Assembly: GCA_015711895.1 (NCBI GenBank) | Contig: MU158609.1 | Location: 1 to 9,240 of the forward strand | DNA: 9,240 nt | Reading direction: 5' to 3' | Source: Candidatus Solincola tengchongensis | GTDB taxonomy: Bacteria > Actinomycetota > Geothermincolia > Geothermincolales > RBG-13-55-18 | Shown: piece after piece, positions 1 to 6,489 of the stretch | How positions within the stretch are numbered: the stretch's first letter is position 1 | How the letters are laid out: every line of letters starts with the position of its first letter | Translations under genes and position numbers: made by a program | The notes under the pieces: model-generated | What the model saw: only the letters and a program-made list of their open reading frames with translations | The model's database searches: none | What the model was told of the DNA's origin: nothing

Positions 1-960
1 CATCCCGCGAGGATCCCCCCGTCGGGCTCCAACCTACCCAAGTCCTCACCGCGTGCCGCCCCATCCCCTTTACCATCCCCGGTGGCTCACGAAACCGACG
101 ATGCCGGCCCTCCTGAGACGGGCGGCAAGGCAAATCCGCGAAAAGACGGTGTCCTTTTTTCGCCGAGGCGGCAACTCCGACTTCCCTTCAACGTTGATCG
201 AAAACGGTATACGGAAGACGATGCCCGTCTTCAGCCGAGATGCAGCCCTGCATGTAATATTCCCTTCAGGAGAAATTATGGCCTCCGGTGACCTCTCTCT
301 AAACACACCGGTGGTGTGGAACGAATGTGAATGTTCTCCATTTGCCCGGGTTCACGGCCTCCAGCGACCCCTCTCAAAACAGCACCATCGCGTCCATCGG
401 GTATGGATATGCTTCATTTTCATGGAATTATGAGCTTCAATGACCCCTCCTCCATGCCGCTTCCCGGCCCGAGAAAGGCCGGGCAAGACCAACCGAAGCG
501 CCCATCGTTCCCGAAGATGCCTGGCGCACCGCAAGCCCTCACGATGACGTCCGGAACATCCGGCTCAGTCAAAAGGTGGACACGGACGCGCATTACCCTG
601 CATGTTAGTTGTTCGTAAGCCGGCCAGCGTCAGTACCATCTCCAGGAAAAGGGCGATCGACATGTATCGCCAAGGGCAATAGACCGCTACGTCTCAGCGG
701 GCGCCTCACGGGCTGGAAGGAACCAAGGAAGAAACATGTGGAGAAAAGGATGACCTTTTGCCTGGCTTGCCTTCTCTCCTCCCGGGGGTGGAAAATACAT
801 TTATTCTTAGGAAGTCGGCGAGCGGAACGGTTTAGGCCTTGATCCGCGCCCCTTCCTAATCCGGTCGGCGATGGGCGAAACCGTGCGGTGATGTGATGGA
901 CGACGGCCGTCGCTCCGCTTCCTCTCCCGGGGCTCTTATCTGCGGCGGCCGCTCGGACGG
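1..960. other. Long spacer with no convincing gene
   Basis: No recognisable protein, tRNA or rRNA was found here. Frames stay open for up to about 125 codons, but their translations are rich in Arg, Pro, His and Cys, resemble no family I know, and lack the GC-rich third positions of the real genes. The best small-gene candidate is an ATG at 278 preceded by AGGAG (268-272, five-base spacing), which would give 51 residues to the stop at 431-433. Several short inverted repeats are visible: 214-220/226-232, 240-245/248-253, 304-309/313-318, 463-469/477-483 and 652-657/666-671. None is followed by a T-run, so none reads as an intrinsic terminator. The nitrilase promoter should lie in the right-hand part, but I could not identify a -35/-10 pair. 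Confidence 0.6.
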
Positions 961-974
961 CGGGAGGTCAGGTC

Positions 975-2006
975 ATGGAAGAAGGGGTCAGGACGCTTCG
1001 CGTGGGCGCGGTGCAGATGGAATCGGCCAACGGGGACATCGAGGGAAACCTGGAGCGGGCCACCCGATTCGTGGAGGAGGCGGTGGAACGCGGAGCGCGG
1101 CTGGTTGTCCTCCCCGAGTTCATGCCCACCGGGTATATCTTCTCCAAAGAGATATGGGACGCCGCGGAGCCGCGTGAAGGGCCCACCATGCGCTGGCTGC
1201 GCGAGACCTCGCGGAGGCTGGGCGTGTGGCTGGGGACCAGCTACCTGGAGGCGGAGGGCGAGGACTTCTACAACAGCTTCGTGATCACCGGCCCAGACGG
1301 CGGTGAGGCGGGCCGTGTGCGCAAGCAGACCCCGGCCTTCGCCGAGGCCTTCTTCACCCGCGGTGAGGGAGGCCCGCACCTCATCGAGACCGCGCTGGGG
1401 CGCATCGGCGTGGGTATCTGTTACGAGAACCAGCTGGCCTATCTCCCCTGCCTCATGGGCTCCGGCCGGGTGGACCTCCTCCTCATGCCCCATTCCGCCC
1501 CCTCCCCTATGCCCAATCCACTCTTCCCGCGTCGGGCGGTGGAGGAGTACAACCGCCGACTGAGGGAGCTGGCGCCACATTACGCGCGCCTCCTGGGCAT
1601 CCCGGCGGTGATGGTCAACAAGTGCGGGCCCTGGGTCTCTCCCATACCGGGGTTGCCCTTCCTCACCCAGAGGTCCTCCTTTCCTGGGTTCACCTGCATC
1701 GCGGACTCCGACGGCACCGTCCTCGCTCAACTGGAGGGAGACGAGGGAGTCGTCGTCGAGGAGGTCCGGCTTGACCCCACCCGTCGCAAGGGCGAGGTCC
1801 CGCCGCCCCGCGGGCGCTGGGCCTTCCGGGTACCCTGGGTCATGAACCAGTTCCGCCTCATCGAGGCCGCTGGAAAGACCTACTACCGCCTCAGCCACGA
1901 GCGACGCCGCCGCGCCCGCCGCGTGTCGAGCACGAGGGTGGAGGAAACCCATGCCCCGGAAAGGCCTGTGCATCCCCCACGGAAGCGCCGGAATCGTGGG
2001 GGATAA
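975..2006 (+). CDS. Carbon-nitrogen hydrolase (nitrilase superfamily)
   Basis: This 343-residue protein is a cytoplasmic hydrolase of the nitrilase/amidase superfamily, which cleaves non-peptide C-N bonds of nitriles, amides or carbamoyl compounds through a cysteine thioester. The Glu-Lys-Cys triad is visible: Glu48 in LVVLPEF, Lys117 in VRKQTP and Cys149 in VGICYEN. The core covers residues 8 to about 295, the usual family length. MPHSAPSP near residue 192 and the later SSFPG segment recall an uncharacterised, largely actinobacterial branch; that link is from memory. The substrate cannot be assigned. The ATG at 975 is supported by GGGAGGT at 962-968 with a six-base spacer. About 35 C-terminal residues form an Arg/Pro-rich tail beyond the catalytic fold. 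It is the only clear plus-strand gene, stands alone, and converges on the tRNA unit. Confidence 0.93.
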   Translation: MEEGVRTLRVGAVQMESANGDIEGNLERATRFVEEAVERGARLVVLPEFMPTGYIFSKEIWDAAEPREGPTMRWLRETSRRLGVWLGTSYLEAEGEDFYNSFVITGPDGGEAGRVRKQTPAFAEAFFTRGEGGPHLIETALGRIGVGICYENQLAYLPCLMGSGRVDLLLMPHSAPSPMPNPLFPRRAVEEYNRRLRELAPHYARLLGIPAVMVNKCGPWVSPIPGLPFLTQRSSFPGFTCIADSDGTVLAQLEGDEGVVVEEVRLDPTRRKGEVPPPRGRWAFRVPWVMNQFRLIEAAGKTYYRLSHERRRRARRVSSTRVEETHAPERPVHPPRKRRNRGG

Positions 2007-2037
2007 GGCCGGTCACCCGGATGCCTGCCCGCGACCC

Positions 2038-2065
2038 TAAAAATATAAGGCCCCTACGGGGCCTT
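2038..2065 (-). terminator. Intrinsic terminator of the tRNA-Gln/tRNA-Glu unit
   Basis: Read on the minus strand, AAGGCCCC pairs perfectly with GGGGCCTT around a three-base loop (2065-2047) and is followed at once by ATATTTTTA (2046-2038). An 8-bp stem with a T-run is a classic rho-independent terminator, starting five bases after the tRNA-Glu CCA end. On the plus strand the same stem is preceded by the A-run but followed by GGACTTGG, so any stop to nitrilase transcription from the left would be weaker. Confidence 0.9.
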
Positions 2066-2070
2066 GGACT

Positions 2071-2148
2071 TGGTAGCGCATGCGGGATTCGAACCCGCGA
2101 TCTCCGCCTTGAGAGGGCGGCGTCCTAGGCCAACTAGACTAATGCGCC
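2071..2148 (-). tRNA. tRNA-Glu (anticodon CUC)
   Basis: The minus strand folds into a full cloverleaf: 7-bp acceptor stem (GGCGCAT with ATGCGCT, first pair G-U), D stem GTCT/GGAC, anticodon stem CCGCC/GGCGG around loop CTCTCAA, five-base variable loop, T stem GCGGG/CCCGC around TTCGAAT, discriminator A and an encoded CCA at 2073-2071. The anticodon CTC reads GAG. The D-arm closely resembles the E. coli tRNA-Glu pattern. It lies 20 bases downstream of tRNA-Gln and is probably co-transcribed with it, ending at the terminator next to it. Confidence 0.97.
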
Positions 2149-2168
2149 ACGCATTCCATATTCGGTTC

Positions 2169-2242
2169 TGGCTGGGGGAGAAGGATTCGAACCCTCACAA
2201 CGAGATCCAGAGTCTCGCGTCCTACCATTAGACGATCCCCCA
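2169..2242 (-). tRNA. tRNA-Gln (anticodon CUG)
   Basis: The minus strand gives a complete cloverleaf: acceptor TGGGGGA with TCCCCCA, D stem GTCT/GGAC, anticodon stem CGAGA/TCTCG around loop CTCTGGA, T stem GAGGG/CCTTC (one G-U) around TTCGAAT, discriminator G and an encoded CCA at 2171-2169. The anticodon CTG reads CAG. It is the first gene of a two-tRNA transcript, with a strong promoter whose predicted start is about ten bases upstream. The T1-A72 acceptor pair also occurs in E. coli tRNA-Gln; glutamine identity rests mainly on the anticodon. Confidence 0.97.
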
Positions 2243-2259
2243 AGGGAACTCCGGTGCAT

Positions 2260-2288
2260 ATGATAGCACAAGGCCTTTTCCCGCTCAA
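2260..2288 (-). promoter_or_regulatory. Extended -10 sigma70-type promoter for the tRNA unit
   Basis: On the minus strand, TTGAGC (2288-2283) is followed after exactly 17 bases by TATCAT (2265-2260). TGC stands directly before the -10, giving an extended -10 element. Transcription should start near 2253, about ten bases before the mature 5' end of tRNA-Gln. The match (4 of 6 and 5 of 6 consensus bases), spacing and position all fit. Confidence 0.8.
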
Positions 2289-2304
2289 CATCAGACGTTG
2301 AGCG
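2282..2304. repeat. 8-bp inverted repeat over the tRNA promoter -35
   Basis: CGCTCAAC (2282-2289) and GTTGAGCG (2297-2304) are perfect inverted copies separated by seven bases. The left arm contains the whole -35 hexamer of the tRNA promoter (2283-2288). The dyad also lies about 50 bases past the stop of the minus-strand deacetylase gene, so it could instead be a transcript-end stem-loop; no T-run follows it on either strand. An operator role is possible but unproven. Confidence 0.6.
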
Positions 2305-2356
2305 AACCGATACCGGGCGAGGGTGCTCGCGACAGAAGATTCCGACGCCATCCCGG

Positions 2357-3352
2357 TCAGTTCTGGATGTCCTCCACGAAGGCGAAGTGGATGCCCTCCT
2401 CCCGGAGCTCCCTTATCATCTCGCCCACCACGGAGGGCGTGTTGGGGCGGTGGAAGTGGCAAATCCCTATGGCCGTGCCCTCTTGCCGCGCTATCCTCGC
2501 CATTCGGCGCATGGCCTCCCTTATGTATTCCGGCTCGTTCTGGTGGTCGATGAAGACCTGGTTGCGCCTCCTGGGAAACCCCAGCTCCTGCGCCGCTCTG
2601 GTGACCTGGCTGCGCGTGGAGCTGTCGCTGTCCACCACGTAAAGGCCGCGTTCCCGCGCCCACTCGCACATGAGGTACATCAGCGGGTAGTCGTTGCAAC
2701 CCCGCCCTCCCTGGTGGTTGTTTATCCCCTTTGCATGGGGCACCGTGGCCAGGTCTCCGTCCAGCGTGGCGAACACCGCGTCCCGGCTCATGCCCACCGA
2801 GAGCTGTCCGGCCCCGGAATAGGAATGCGGCGGATCGTTCTCCGTGGGGATGTGCATCATGATGCGGTACCCGGCGTAATACAGCCTGTCGGCCGTGGAG
2901 GCTGAATCCCGGCAGTGCGGCAGGACGGCGAAGGTGAGGGGGGCGTCCACCGCCAGCCACCGCTCCAGGTTCCCCACGTCGGCCCCGGTGTCGTCCACCA
3001 CAATGGCCACCACCGGGGGCTCGGCGATGGAGGCCTTCTCCTCCCTGGCCGGTTCGCGAGCCTGCCCGCTTTCCCCCGTGCCCCCTTCCTCCTGTTCCGG
3101 ACGGTACTCGCCGGCCGTCACCGGAGAGGTCACCGCGGCGCCTTGCTCCGCCCCGCCGGCCGCCTCCTCCCCGCCGTCCCGGCCGAAGAAGACACTCCTA
3201 CACGGCCCCCAGGGAGAGAATAGAAAGCCCGCCAGGAGCAGCGCGAGGGATCCCGCGGCGATGCAGGTCCGCCTCAACCTTCTCAAACGGCGCATGCGCC
3301 TGCGGCGGGCCATGACCCGCCGCATGTCCACGCGGAACTCCCTGTCCTCCAA
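2357..3352 (-). CDS. Divergent polysaccharide deacetylase, YibQ-like, membrane-anchored
   Basis: The 331-residue product matches the divergent polysaccharide deacetylase family (YibQ/DUF610 type), a variant of the NodB-like barrel whose substrate is not established; cell-envelope glycan is the usual guess. Visible features are an Arg-rich cytoplasmic N-terminus (residues 11-28), one hydrophobic segment (about 31-46), a Gly/Glu-rich linker (about 50-112) and the domain at 113-328. Domain motifs are VVDDTGAD (119-125), MMHIPTE (165-171), GINNHQGG (209-216), DSDSS (241-245), FIDH (267-270) and CHFHRPNT (298-305). The anchor predicts a single-pass protein with the domain outside. The start is uncertain: TTG at 3352 has GAGGGAAGG upstream, while GTG at codon 8 has AGGGAG six bases before it. 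The gene stands alone. A TATACT near 3410 could be its -10, but I found no matching -35. Confidence 0.9.
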   Translation of the reverse strand: MEDREFRVDMRRVMARRRRMRRLRRLRRTCIAAGSLALLLAGFLFSPWGPCRSVFFGRDGGEEAAGGAEQGAAVTSPVTAGEYRPEQEEGGTGESGQAREPAREEKASIAEPPVVAIVVDDTGADVGNLERWLAVDAPLTFAVLPHCRDSASTADRLYYAGYRIMMHIPTENDPPHSYSGAGQLSVGMSRDAVFATLDGDLATVPHAKGINNHQGGRGCNDYPLMYLMCEWARERGLYVVDSDSSTRSQVTRAAQELGFPRRRNQVFIDHQNEPEYIREAMRRMARIARQEGTAIGICHFHRPNTPSVVGEMIRELREEGIHFAFVEDIQN

Positions 3353-3960
3353 ACGTATCGCCTTCCCTCAGCGCGCAGCCGACGGACTGCCAGATTCGTT
3401 CTAATAAAGTATACAGCAGCGTCACGGCAGCGGACCCGCCGTCGATCGGCCAATGTCCCGCGGGCGGCTCGAACACGGGTCAAAGGCAGGGAAGGTATCG
3501 CCGGTAACGCCTCCCACCTCCACCAGCCGTTACCATAAACCTCGTCGCTTCGGCGGAGGGCCGTACATGGAAGGTGCGGGAGCGGCACACACTCAGGGCC
3601 TCGAAGTTCGGCGAGACCACAAGGCTTTCCTTCCCGACCTCTTGAGCGGGCATCCATGCGCGCGCTTTCTTCCGAACGGCAGAAGCAAGGCTTCCAATTT
3701 CGCCCCTCGACGGTTGGAAATACCTTTGGAAACTTCTGGTATCGCTTATTGCGTGACGAACGTCATCGGAGGCCACACACCGGCAGCCGCCGCCAACGGC
3801 AGACTCTGAACGCCTTCCGCCTTACGACAAGCGCCGCGGGAACCGAGGAGGGATAACACGAAGGCCATCGACCGATCCCAGGCCCTCACCCTCATGCCCC
3901 CGACGGTCTCGCCATCTGCGGCTGCTTTGGTGAAACGGCCGGCTAAAAACCCGTTCCCGC
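3353..3960. other. Spacer of about 610 bases without a convincing gene
   Basis: This stretch separates two minus-strand genes and should hold the deacetylase promoter. No known gene, tRNA or terminator is visible. One small plus-strand frame deserves mention: ATG at 3567 lies seven bases after GGAGG (3555-3559) and runs 80 codons to a stop at 3807-3809. Its translation resembles nothing I know and its third positions are less GC-rich than the real genes. A 6-bp inverted repeat, TTCCAA/TTGGAA, lies around 3691-3720. I see no intrinsic terminator directly after the reductase stop at 3962. Confidence 0.55.
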
Positions 3961-3961
3961 C

Positions 3962-4975
3962 TTACTGAACCCTCACCACGGCGCGGCCCTGGGACTTCTT
4001 GTCCAGGAGTAGCCGGAACCTCTCCTCCACCTGTTCCAGGGTTATCTCGGTGGCGAAATCCTCCAGGTTGTCCGGCTTCCACTCCCCTGCCATCTTCTCC
4101 CAGACCTGGAGGCGGAGGTCCATGGGGCACTCCACGGAGTCGATGCCGATGAGGGTCACGCCGCGCAGGATGAAGGGATACACGTTGAGGTTCAGCTCGT
4201 GCCCGCCGGTGTTCCCGCAGGTGGTCACCACCCCCAGGTAGGCGGCCTGCTTCACCACCGTGGCCAGGACGTTACCCCCTACGGTGTCAATGGCGCCGGG
4301 CCAGATCCCCTTGAGGAGGAGTTTCCCCGAGGTGTCGTTGACCTCCGAGGCGGGGATGACCCGCGAGGCGCCCAGCGACTTGAGCTTCTCCTCCACGCGG
4401 GGATATTCGGACTCCTCCACCAGCCCGGCGGCGGCCACCACCCGGTAGCCCAGCTTGGCCAGGAAACGCAGGGCCAAGCTTCCTACTCCCCCGCTGGCCC
4501 CGGTAACCAGCACCTCCCCGGCGTCCGGCCTGACCCCTGCCCCGGTGAGCTTGTAGACGGAGAGGGCGGCGGTGAAACCCGCCGTGCCGTAGATCATGGA
4601 CTCCTTCAAGGAAAGACCCGCCGGCAGCCTCACCACCCAGGAGGCGGGGACGCGGATGTACTCGGCCATCCCTCCCGAGGTGTTCATCCCCAGGTCGTAC
4701 CCGGTGACCAGCACCTCCTCGCCGGGTTTGAAGTCTGCGCTGGAACTCTCCTCCACCACCCCGGCGGCGTCGATGCCCGGGGTGTGCGGGTAATTTTTGG
4801 TGACCCCGCGGTTGCCGATGGCCGACAGGGCGTCCTTGTAGTTCACCGAGGTGTAATGCACCCGTATGAGCACCTCTCCCGGAGGCAGCTCGTCGGTGTC
4901 CCTTGTCTCTATGCTGCGGGTGAAGGTGCCGTCCTCCCGCTCGCGCACCACTATGGCCCGGAAAGTCTTGCCCAT
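3962..4975 (-). CDS. acuI: YhdH/AcuI-family acryloyl-CoA reductase (quinone oxidoreductase-like MDR)
   Basis: The 337-residue protein is a zinc-free medium-chain dehydrogenase/reductase of the YhdH/YhfP group. Its best-known member, AcuI, reduces acryloyl-CoA to propionyl-CoA with NADPH, detoxifying acrylate or serving 3-hydroxypropionate and DMSP routes. Diagnostic motifs occur in order: SVNYKD (43-48), PHTPGID (63-69), GTAGFTA (130-136), the cofactor loop TGASGGVGS (158-166), AIDTVGG (228-234), PFILRGV near 267 and the C-terminal GRAVV. Length is normal for the family. ATG at 4975 was chosen because GGAGGAGGA ends five bases before it; a start 12 codons upstream at 5011 adds unconserved residues. 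It is monocistronic, with its own promoter and a leader of about 135 bases. The symbol reflects family membership; the true substrate could be another enoyl-CoA or a quinone. Confidence 0.92.
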   Translation of the reverse strand: MGKTFRAIVVREREDGTFTRSIETRDTDELPPGEVLIRVHYTSVNYKDALSAIGNRGVTKNYPHTPGIDAAGVVEESSSADFKPGEEVLVTGYDLGMNTSGGMAEYIRVPASWVVRLPAGLSLKESMIYGTAGFTAALSVYKLTGAGVRPDAGEVLVTGASGGVGSLALRFLAKLGYRVVAAAGLVEESEYPRVEEKLKSLGASRVIPASEVNDTSGKLLLKGIWPGAIDTVGGNVLATVVKQAAYLGVVTTCGNTGGHELNLNVYPFILRGVTLIGIDSVECPMDLRLQVWEKMAGEWKPDNLEDFATEITLEQVEERFRLLLDKKSQGRAVVRVQ

Positions 4976-5005
4976 ATCCGTCCTCCTCCATCCCTCGGCA
5001 TCTTC

Positions 5006-5060
5006 CGACACAAGCTTGCCTTACGGAAAATCGCTGCCGCTCTTCTGAGGCGACACAAGC
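5006..5060. repeat. 10-bp direct repeat in the reductase leader
   Basis: CGACACAAGC occurs at 5006-5015 and again at 5051-5060, 45 bases apart start to start. Both copies lie between the predicted transcription start near 5111 and the ATG at 4975. They could be regulator half-sites on one face of the helix or part of an RNA structure. Chance cannot be excluded from two copies. Confidence 0.5.
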
Positions 5061-5117
5061 CATCCTCAAAGCGCCCGCCATGGGCCGCATGCCCCATCCA
5101 CCAGCCGGCGCATTTTC

Positions 5118-5146
5118 ATTATCCCTGTTGCGGGACGCAGGGTCAA
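5118..5146 (-). promoter_or_regulatory. Near-consensus sigma70-type promoter of the reductase gene
   Basis: On the minus strand TTGACC (5146-5141) is followed by exactly 17 bases and GATAAT (5123-5118). Each hexamer matches 5 of 6 consensus bases, the best promoter in the window. The predicted start near 5111 leaves an untranslated leader of about 135 bases before the reductase ATG. Confidence 0.8.
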
Positions 5147-5655
5147 AAGGGACTTTCCGCTATGGTCACCGGCTCCCGAAGAAACACGGAACAATAGGAT
5201 GCGGCGCGAAAAAAGCGCAGAGGCACCAACCACGGGAGGTATGAGCGACGGCAAGGCGTCATCGAAACCGCAAAAACGTCGAGGGCCGGCCGCCTTACGC
5301 AGACGATAACGCCGCATCGCGGATCGGCTATCCCCGAAAAACCGTCTGCTTGAGGATAGTCTCACCGCTTTCAAAAGGCCCTTGAACTGCAGAGAAAGGA
5401 ACTGAGCCGTGGATTGGACGCCTGAAGCTCATCCGCCAGTAAAGGCGGTCCCTTGCCCCCGATTCGGGGCCTCCGCTGATTCGACCCCTTGAAACGAACT
5501 ACAAAGGCTGTGGTATCGCGGGGACCCCGGCCTGCTTTCCGGGATGCCCTTCGCCTTCCCCTTGAATAGGCATCGAACGGAGAGGTCCGTCTTGATGGCT
5601 CCCACCCCGATCCGGGCACCAGCTCGTTTTCCCCCGATGGCCAACGCCTCAAAGA

Positions 5656-6468
5656 TCACAGTTCCTCGAGGCGGTTGATGGACGGGAGCCTCACCTTGAC
5701 GCCGGGGTGCCTCCTCTCGATCTCCCGAAGGAAGGGCTCCAGGTCAATATATTGGCTCAACGGCGGGTAGAAGTCGTCGTGGTGGTGGGGGATGACCGTT
5801 CCCGGGCGCACGCGGGCCACTAGGTCGGCAGCCACGGCGCAGATGTCCGTCCTCCCCTGCACCGGCACCAGGAAGGCGTCCACCCGCCGGTCGGGGACCC
5901 AGCGCATGCAGGCGCTCCCCAGGTGGAGCAAGGTCTTTCCCTCCACCTCCACGAGCCAACCCAGTACCTCGCCTGTGGGATAGCGGGAGGTGCCTAGGCG
6001 CGCCAGGTCGGCCAGCACGCCGCGGCAACGCCAGAGGGTGGCGAGGACTAGATGGGCATCGAAGGTCACGTGGCAGGCGGGGACCGCGGTGACCCGGAAG
6101 GGGCCCACCTCCGCGGCCTCGCCCGGCCACCTGGGACGCAGCCGGGTCCAGGCCACGCCCCTGAGGGCCAAGGAAGCGCACACCGTGGGCGAGGCATAGA
6201 CGACCGCTCTGGAATTCTCTACCAATTGAGGAACGTCGAAGGTGTGGTCGAAGTGGCCGTGGGTGAGGAACACGGCCTCGGCGTGCCCGAGGTCTCGGGC
6301 CTTCAGGGGCTGGGCGGGGCGCGCTCCGGGATTGCGGGTCATATAGGGGTCCAGGAGGATGCTTGTCCTCCCGCTTACCAGCTCGAAGCCCGCCGTTCCC
6401 AGCCAACGGTAACGCAAGCCGCACCCCCTGACGTCCCGTTCCCCCTGTCCGATGCGGGTAATCGCCAT
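5656..6468 (-). CDS. UlaG-like MBL-fold metal-dependent hydrolase
   Basis: The 270-residue product has the metallo-beta-lactamase fold of the UlaG/YtnP-like type, cytoplasmic and without a signal peptide. It shows RWLGTAGFEL (21-30), LLDPY (38-42), the metal motif HGHFDH (70-75), a further likely ligand His133 in ACHVTFD, and a terminal histidine cluster HHH (228-230). The strand that normally carries the bridging aspartate (GDT) reads LHLGSA (181-186), so that ligand looks replaced. Substrate is unknown; relatives act on lactones, phosphodiesters or sugar lactone phosphates. ATG at 6468 lies 21 bases after the gltX stop, implying one transcript. A TTG at 6417 with AGGGGG six bases upstream is a credible alternative start, and the family's typical N-terminus begins close to there. 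No terminator is evident downstream. Confidence 0.88.
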   Translation of the reverse strand: MAITRIGQGERDVRGCGLRYRWLGTAGFELVSGRTSILLDPYMTRNPGARPAQPLKARDLGHAEAVFLTHGHFDHTFDVPQLVENSRAVVYASPTVCASLALRGVAWTRLRPRWPGEAAEVGPFRVTAVPACHVTFDAHLVLATLWRCRGVLADLARLGTSRYPTGEVLGWLVEVEGKTLLHLGSACMRWVPDRRVDAFLVPVQGRTDICAVAADLVARVRPGTVIPHHHDDFYPPLSQYIDLEPFLREIERRHPGVKVRLPSINRLEEL

Positions 6469-6489
6469 CCCGCCCGTTCCCGACGGGCA

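Larger units (their letters stand above)
4976..5655. other. Reductase leader and promoter, then spacer without a gene
   Basis: The left part (4976-5146) is the 5' leader and promoter of the reductase gene. The rest, to 5655, holds no gene I can support: open frames on both strands have unconvincing, Arg/Ser-rich translations. A 22-codon basic frame at 5239 begins almost on top of GGGAGG, which is too close for normal initiation. Small stems occur at 5433-5448 (CCGCC/GGCGG) and 5457-5469 (CCCCG/CGGGG), within the 225 bases after the MBL gene on its strand. Neither has a T-run. Confidence 0.55.

Noticed and set aside
463..483. 7-bp GC-rich hairpin considered as a terminator
   Set aside because: Neither strand has a T-run after the stem and no gene ends nearby.
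936..1973. Minus-strand open frame of 345 codons opposite the nitrilase
   Set aside because: It lies antisense to a gene with an intact catalytic triad and a strong ribosome binding site. Its Gly/His/Arg-rich translation is the typical mirror of a GC-rich coding strand.
4199..5197. Plus-strand open frame of 332 codons opposite the reductase
   Set aside because: It is the antisense shadow of a well-matched YhdH/AcuI-family gene; its His/Pro/Gly-rich translation has no recognisable domain.
5239..5307. 22-codon basic frame after GGGAGGT
   Set aside because: Only one base separates the GGGAGG from the ATG, too close for normal initiation, and the peptide is too short to judge.
5066..5652. Minus-strand frames of about 100 codons upstream of the reductase
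   Set aside because: They lack ribosome binding sites at their starts, have Arg/Ser-rich unfamiliar translations, and one overlaps the reductase promoter and leader.
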